Positions 59,990 to 64,000 of a stretch of DNA of 64,000 nucleotides are shown piece by piece. The position numbers and the translations under genes are program-made. The DNA comes from Polycyclovorans algicola TG408. GTDB lineage: Bacteria > Pseudomonadota > Gammaproteobacteria > Nevskiales > Nevskiaceae. The stretch lies in NCBI RefSeq assembly GCF_000711245.1, contig NZ_JOMH01000001.1, positions 800,830-864,829 on the forward strand. The letters run 5' to 3'. Numbering within the stretch: the stretch's first letter is position 1; every line of letters begins with the position of its first letter. Under the pieces are notes generated by a model. It was not told the DNA's origin, ran no database searches, and worked only from the letters and a program-made list of their open reading frames with translations.

Positions 59990-61105
59990 TTGATACGGCC
60001 CACAAATAGTGTCATGCGGCATATTTGACGCGAGGGTCTTGGAAGTAGGCTTTGACTCGCTCTGGTGTGTTGGCGATGTCGAGCATGTGGGCTTGGGCGG
60101 CGGCGTGCAGCTTGGCTTTGGTGCGGATCGGTACCTTGCTGCGGATGACGTGCTTGAGATCGGCATTGAGTCGCTCCTCTGGATTGAGTTCAGGGCTGTA
60201 GCTGGGCAGGTAGAACACTTCGATCTGATCCTTGCGCTCAGACAGCCAGGCCTTAACTGGCTTGCAGTGATGCACGCCCAGGTTGTCCAGAATCAGAAAC
60301 ACCTTCTTGTCCGTATCCCGAATCAGAGCCTCGAAGAATTCGATCAGCCTTTCATGATTGAAATTGCCATCGACGATCATCCAGCGCGCCTTGCCCTGGT
60401 TGGTGACGCTGGCAATCATCGACAGCTTCTGGCGCGTTCCCCCCACCGCCAGCGTGACCGGCGTCTGGCCCTTGGGCGCGTAGCTGCGCCCACGCACATC
60501 GGTGTTCACCAAAGCGGTCTCGTCGCCCCAGTGGATCTGGCCAGTCTCCTGCTTGGCTCGCGCTGCAATCTCCGGATAGGTCTGGTCCAGCCACTGCTGC
60601 ACGGCCTCAGGCTGTTGCTCATAAGCCCGCTTGATCGGCTTTTGGGGGGTGAACCCCCACCGCGACAGGTACTTGCCTACTGAGCGCACATGCAGACCAA
60701 TGCCGTATTCGCGCTCAATGAGCTGCATCACCGCCGCGCGACTCCACAGCGCGAAGTCCATCTTCAACTGCTCAGGGCGTTTGTCGCAGATCAGGCGTCG
60801 CACAGCGTCTTCCTGCTCGGCCGTCAGTGCGCGGTCTTCGCCGCTGCGGCGGCCGCGCTTGCGGGGCGCCAGTGCGGCCATGCCTCCAGCCTCGTAGCGC
60901 GCAATGGCTTTGCTCACCGCCGTGAAGCTCAGCCCAACATCAGCGGCAATCTGCGACTTGCTGCGTCCGCGTTTGTATCCGCGTATCACTTGTCGGCGCC
61001 GCTCGTGTTGCTCAGCAGGACTCAAGGTCCGCGCATCGTCGTCTTTCATGCACCTTAAGACTTCACAAAATGTACTTTGTTCAATCTATTTGTGGGCCGG
61101 ATCTA
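59990..61105. mobile_element. IS630-family insertion sequence, complete
   Basis: About 1116 bp bounded by a near-perfect inverted repeat (outer bases TTGATACGGCCCACAAATAG at the left and TAGATCCGGCCCACAAATAG, read inwards, at the right) and flanked by TA dinucleotides (59988-59989, 61106-61107), the target duplication of IS630/Tc1 elements. One intact transposase gene lies inside on the minus strand. Its age must be recent relative to the decay of the neighbours. Confidence 0.88.
60012..61049 (-). CDS. IS630-family transposase
   Basis: A 345-aa transposase. The N-terminal helix-turn-helix region is KSQIAADVGLSFTAVSKAIARYE; the DDE catalytic residues are Asp in HWGDET, Asp in LILDNLGVHH and Glu in SPELNPEE. 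Frame intact and length usual, so it may still be active. Confidence 0.92.
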   Translation of the reverse strand: MKDDDARTLSPAEQHERRRQVIRGYKRGRSKSQIAADVGLSFTAVSKAIARYEAGGMAALAPRKRGRRSGEDRALTAEQEDAVRRLICDKRPEQLKMDFALWSRAAVMQLIEREYGIGLHVRSVGKYLSRWGFTPQKPIKRAYEQQPEAVQQWLDQTYPEIAARAKQETGQIHWGDETALVNTDVRGRSYAPKGQTPVTLAVGGTRQKLSMIASVTNQGKARWMIVDGNFNHERLIEFFEALIRDTDKKVFLILDNLGVHHCKPVKAWLSERKDQIEVFYLPSYSPELNPEERLNADLKHVIRSKVPIRTKAKLHAAAQAHMLDIANTPERVKAYFQDPRVKYAA

Positions 61106-61191
61106 TAGTCAACTCCGGCGACTGTGTTTTGCCGCCAAATTTTCTGGAACAAGAATGACTCCGGAGACAATTCCATGAAATTGGTGCATGC

Positions 61192-61609
61192 ATGAAAGCA
61201 GTTCGAATATTCCTGATTGTGGTCGGCATCTGGTACGTGCTGAATCTGCCGTTGACCTGGCCCTCCATCTTTGGCCCGCTGTTGCCCGGTATGTATCCGG
61301 GCGTGGATCTCTAACACGACAGAACCCGTCTTCAGGCTGCTGCTGGAAGCCTGGGTGATCGTCGGCATTCAGTTGGCCGCTATCGGTGTCGTGGCCCTAT
61401 GGGGCGCACGCAAGCCCGCTCAATATCTCGCGCTGATACCCGTCATCGTGATGACCGAGTTGGTCGATGGAGTCTGGGATGTCTACAGCATCACTTACAG
61501 CTTCGAAGCCACTTCTATGGGCGTGACCACGCTGATCATTCACGGCCTTATTTTCGTGGGCGCGTATTGGGCTTGGTGCGCGGCGCAGCTAGATCTGAAG
61601 GCGGAATGA
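61192..61609 (+). pseudogene. BphX-like membrane protein with a frameshift
   Basis: The first frame starts at ATG 61192 (MKAVRIFLIVVGIWYVLN) and stops at TAA 61312. A second frame then continues from the same point with NTTEPVFRLLLEAWVIVGIQLAAIGVVALWG to 61609. A single missing base near 61309 would restore one protein of about 139 aa with four hydrophobic segments, resembling the BphX-like membrane proteins of aromatic operons. Either the gene is broken or the sequence has an error there. It starts 85 bp after the insertion sequence. Confidence 0.6.
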
Positions 61610-61689
61610 AAACGCGCCAGAGCCTCGCGTGTTGCTTGATCGGTCTGACGACGCGATCCGCATGGACAAGCAGAGAAAATGAGCTTTCG

Positions 61690-61836
61690 ATGAGCGATGC
61701 GGCGTCCGTGAGGGCCGAGCGGTCCTGGCAGGACCACAAGGTTCCGCATGCGCTGTACACCGACGAGTCCATCTATCACCAGGAACTGGACCGTATTTTT
61801 CACGGCCCATTTGGGCACTCGCGGCATCGGCCGTGA
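61690..61836 (+). pseudogene. Rieske oxygenase alpha subunit, N-terminal relic
   Basis: 48 codons starting MSDAASVRAERSW with VPHALYTDESIYHQELDRIFHG, the N-terminus typical of salicylate/benzoate-type alpha subunits, then an abrupt end. The Rieske and catalytic domains are absent; the sequence after 61800 does not continue the family in any frame I can see. A deletion probably joined it to the following reductase region. Confidence 0.65.
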
Positions 61837-61940
61837 CATCACCTCGACGGTCGTCGTCAATCTGATCCGGCCACGATGTTGCAGTCAGATTCCTGATCTG
61901 CGGCAGGTGTGATGCCAATGGTCGGGCAAAAGCGCGCGAG

Positions 61941-63014
61941 TTACGCCTCAGCTCGTGCGAGGTCGCTGGCGTCCAGGAACTTGTCGTAATGGATATGCCG
62001 ATGATCCACTCCGACCTGGTTCAGCACGAGAATTGCTGCGTCGATCATGGGCGGCGGACCGCAGAGGTACGCATGACGCAGCGCCAGGTCGGGTATTTGC
62101 GTTTGGGTCAGGGCCTGCGTGACCAAGCCGCGCAGGCCGCTCCAGTCGCTGCCCTCAGGTTCATCAGAAAGCACGGGGATGAACGTGAATTTCGCGGGCC
62201 ACGAACTGGCCAGGCACTTGATCTCGTCGAGCGCGTAGAGGTCGCGCTGTGTGCGAGCGCCGAACAACAGAGCAAGTTCGCGTTTGACCTGCGATTCAGC
62301 AGCAGCCTGCAAGATCGAGATGAGCGGCGCCAGACCGCTGCCACCGGCGATACAGACCAGCGGAGCGATTCCGCTACGCAGCCAGAAATTGCCGAAGGGT
62401 CCGTTGAGCTCAATACTGTCGCCGACCTGCGCGGTCTCGAACAGCCAGGTCGTGAAGTCGCCTCCAGGTATCTTGCGAACGAAGAACCGAAACTCCTGGC
62501 TGCCTCCGGCGCCGAGCTTGCTCGCGAAGGAATACGCACGCCCGCGGTCAAAACCAGTCGCTTTGAGCTCCGCGTATTGCCCGGCGGTATAGGGAAAAAA
62601 GCCGTTGGAGCGCAGCCTGAGTTCGATGATGTCGTGTGCGAGGTGTTTCTTGCCGGTGAGGGTTGCAGCCACCGTAAATTGACGGTGGCGCGGTGCGTCT
62701 GCTTCGACGTCGATCTCCAGCACGCATTTCTCGCCGGGCTTGACCTTGGCCTGACAGGCCAGGATGTAACCGGCCTGCAGTTCTTCGCCGCTGAGGACGT
62801 AAGAAAAATCCCGAATCGGCTTGACGGCGCCGGACCGCAGCAGAGACCGACAGGTCATGCACGTGCCGACCTTGCAGCTATGGGGAAAGGGGAGGCCGGC
62901 ATCCAGCGCGGCCTGGAGAATGCTCTGTTCCTTGGGAACCGTGATTTCTTTACCGAAGGGTTCGATGCGAACTCGTCCCAATTCCGGTTCCTGTCGCTTG
63001 AACAAGCTAAACAT
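61941..63014 (-). CDS. XylA-like [2Fe-2S]/FAD/NADH electron-transfer component
   Basis: A 357-aa reductase. The N-terminal [2Fe-2S] domain has CKVGTCMTC and LACQ; the FAD site has RAYSFAS; the NAD site has CIAGGSGLAPL; CGPPPMIDA closes. It is near the length of XylA (xylene monooxygenase reductase) and CymAb (p-cymene monooxygenase reductase). The divergent neighbour encodes a XylM-like hydroxylase, so the pair probably forms a methyl-group monooxygenase. This protein might also serve the Rieske oxygenases. Confidence 0.88.
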   Translation of the reverse strand: MFSLFKRQEPELGRVRIEPFGKEITVPKEQSILQAALDAGLPFPHSCKVGTCMTCRSLLRSGAVKPIRDFSYVLSGEELQAGYILACQAKVKPGEKCVLEIDVEADAPRHRQFTVAATLTGKKHLAHDIIELRLRSNGFFPYTAGQYAELKATGFDRGRAYSFASKLGAGGSQEFRFFVRKIPGGDFTTWLFETAQVGDSIELNGPFGNFWLRSGIAPLVCIAGGSGLAPLISILQAAAESQVKRELALLFGARTQRDLYALDEIKCLASSWPAKFTFIPVLSDEPEGSDWSGLRGLVTQALTQTQIPDLALRHAYLCGPPPMIDAAILVLNQVGVDHRHIHYDKFLDASDLARAEA

Positions 63015-63251
63015 ACATGACCGCTATTGCGAAGAATTGTGATGTCATTAGTTGTAGAATTTCGAAGTACTCGACCAACGTCATGCTGATTAAAGTGTGG
63101 AGCGATAGGATAAGGTATTTCTTACGGGATATGTGGGCCAGAGCATCAAGCTGGCTTGGCGGAGGTCTGAGGGCTTGGCCGGAGACTTTGCCAGCGGCGA
63201 GCCTAACATGCATGAATCACGTTGCCCCAAAACTTTCGAGGCGCACTTCTA

Positions 63252-64000
63252 ATGATGAATATGATCGGTGAATACACGCGGTATTTGGTGGCCACAGCCA
63301 TGCTGTGCGTCGGCCTCCTCGGTTTGGCCCTGGGCGGCGCGTGGGTCTGGTTGGGGCTGACCACCTTCGTGGCACTCGCGCTTGCGGATGTGCTGGTCGG
63401 CAACGACGTCCTGCTGCATGACAAGGCGCCGAAATGGCTCTACGACGGTGTTCTTTACCTGCAACTTCCGCTGATGCTGGGCCTGTGGCTGCTGCTTGGG
63501 TTACATGTGCGTCACGAAAGTTTGAGCACGTTCAATTTTCTCGGCGCGATTATTTCCGTCGGATTCCTGAGCGCCCTCGCCGGACTACCAGCAGCGCACG
63601 AACTGATGCACCGCAAGCATCCCTTCGAGATATTCTATTCGAGTCTTTACTTGACCTTATTCGGGCTGCCGTTGAACGATCTCTACCATGTCCACGGTCA
63701 TCATCCGAACGTTGGAACTTTTTCTGACTCCGATACGCCGCGGCGGGGCCAGACCGTATACGACTTCACGCTCAGATCCCTTTCCCACGGATTTCTCATT
63801 GCTGCGCGCCTGGAAATGACACGGCTCAACAAGCTCAGACTTCCACTGTGGTCGCTGCGTAGCCGCGTGATGTGGGGCGCTTTGAGTCTTGTAGTCTGGA
63901 TCGGTACGTTTCTTTTCGTTGCAGGACTCTGGGGCGTGCCGGTGTTGCTGGTTTCGTGGTTTATGTGCTTCCTGATCATCAGCGGCTTCAACTACACCCA
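63252..64000 (+). CDS. Membrane-bound diiron hydroxylase, XylM/CymAa/AlkB-like (partial)
   Basis: An open frame of 249 codons that runs off the window. It has several membrane segments and two of the three histidine boxes of membrane hydroxylases: HELMH (about residue 119) and HVHGHH (about 150); the third would lie past the end, and the last residues ISGFNYT match the point before it. XylM and CymAa hydroxylate methyl groups of xylenes and p-cymene, AlkB hydroxylates alkanes. ATG codons at 63252, 63255 and 63261 are possible starts. Confidence 0.87.
   Translation, partial: MMNMIGEYTRYLVATAMLCVGLLGLALGGAWVWLGLTTFVALALADVLVGNDVLLHDKAPKWLYDGVLYLQLPLMLGLWLLLGLHVRHESLSTFNFLGAIISVGFLSALAGLPAAHELMHRKHPFEIFYSSLYLTLFGLPLNDLYHVHGHHPNVGTFSDSDTPRRGQTVYDFTLRSLSHGFLIAARLEMTRLNKLRLPLWSLRSRVMWGALSLVVWIGTFLFVAGLWGVPVLLVSWFMCFLIISGFNYT

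Noticed and set aside
63175-63192. Sigma-54-like sequence TTGGCCGGAGACTTTGCC upstream of the XylM-like gene
   Set aside because: The GG and GC elements are one base too far apart for a functional -24/-12 promoter.
1-64000. CRISPR arrays, rRNA or tRNA genes
   Set aside because: No repeat-spacer pattern and no cloverleaf or rRNA-like segment was found on reading both strands; a covariance search would be needed to be certain about tRNAs.

Overview
The window comes from a GC-rich proteobacterium that degrades aromatic hydrocarbons, most likely beta- or gammaproteobacterial. The closest recognisable homologues are Nah, Dmp, Xyl, Bph, Ben and Hpa proteins. The genus cannot be fixed from this sequence alone. 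No rRNA, tRNA or CRISPR array was found. The layout is a catabolic island: long runs of tightly overlapping genes with relics of transposition between them.

Region 1 (1-15007, + strand). A run of ring-hydroxylating Rieske oxygenases with their dehydrogenases: a partial salicylate-5-hydroxylase-type alpha, an aldehyde dehydrogenase, an extradiol dioxygenase, a 2-hydroxychromene-2-carboxylate isomerase, a naphthalene-dioxygenase-type alpha/beta pair, a GMC oxidoreductase, a BenD-like diol dehydrogenase, two carboxylate-type alpha/beta pairs around a PdxA/TphB-like dehydrogenase, and another PAH-type alpha/beta pair. An aldehyde dehydrogenase relic lies between the last two pairs. Region 2 (15084-22609). 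An IS5-type relic, a NahAa-like reductase and NahR-like regulator (minus), a Rieske ferredoxin and second reductase (plus), then a DUF1329/DUF1302 pair that probably serves uptake across the outer envelope. Region 3 (22610-28317). A 140-bp MITE with a TTAG target duplication, an aromatic-acid MFS transporter, two small DUF proteins, two AEC permeases and one EamA permease.

Region 4 (28353-42872, minus strand). A meta-cleavage lower pathway (semialdehyde dehydrogenase, tautomerase, decarboxylase, hydratase, hydrolase) with HpaH and HpaI homologues added, followed by another Rieske alpha/beta pair. At its head sit a clear sigma-54 promoter and two strange genes that look like phenol hydroxylase beta and alpha subunits, but the alpha has lost its diiron ExxH motifs. 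A DmpR/XylR-type activator, a BphK-type glutathione transferase, NahB and NahE homologues lie upstream. Region 5 (43127-52026, plus strand). A p-cresol-type module: Tat-exported protein, 4-cresol dehydrogenase-like flavoprotein and cytochrome c, aldehyde dehydrogenase, UbiD-type decarboxylase with its small D subunit and UbiX, a second shorter flavoprotein, and an MFS transporter, nearly all overlapping by a few bases.

Region 6 (52040-59942). A non-canonical SDR diverges from a Rieske oxygenase with a Glu in the bridging position, an unknown 116-residue protein, three further SDRs, a glutathione transferase and a complete PAH-type alpha/beta pair. Region 7 (59950-64000). An intact IS630-type insertion sequence, a frameshifted BphX-like membrane protein, a truncated Rieske alpha, and a divergent XylA-like reductase and XylM-like membrane hydroxylase; the last gene runs off the end.

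Together the genes can hydroxylate rings or methyl side chains, rearomatise dihydrodiols, open rings, shorten side chains (NahD/NahE) and take the meta product towards central metabolism. Electron transfer seems to be shared: about seven oxygenases but only one ferredoxin and three reductases.
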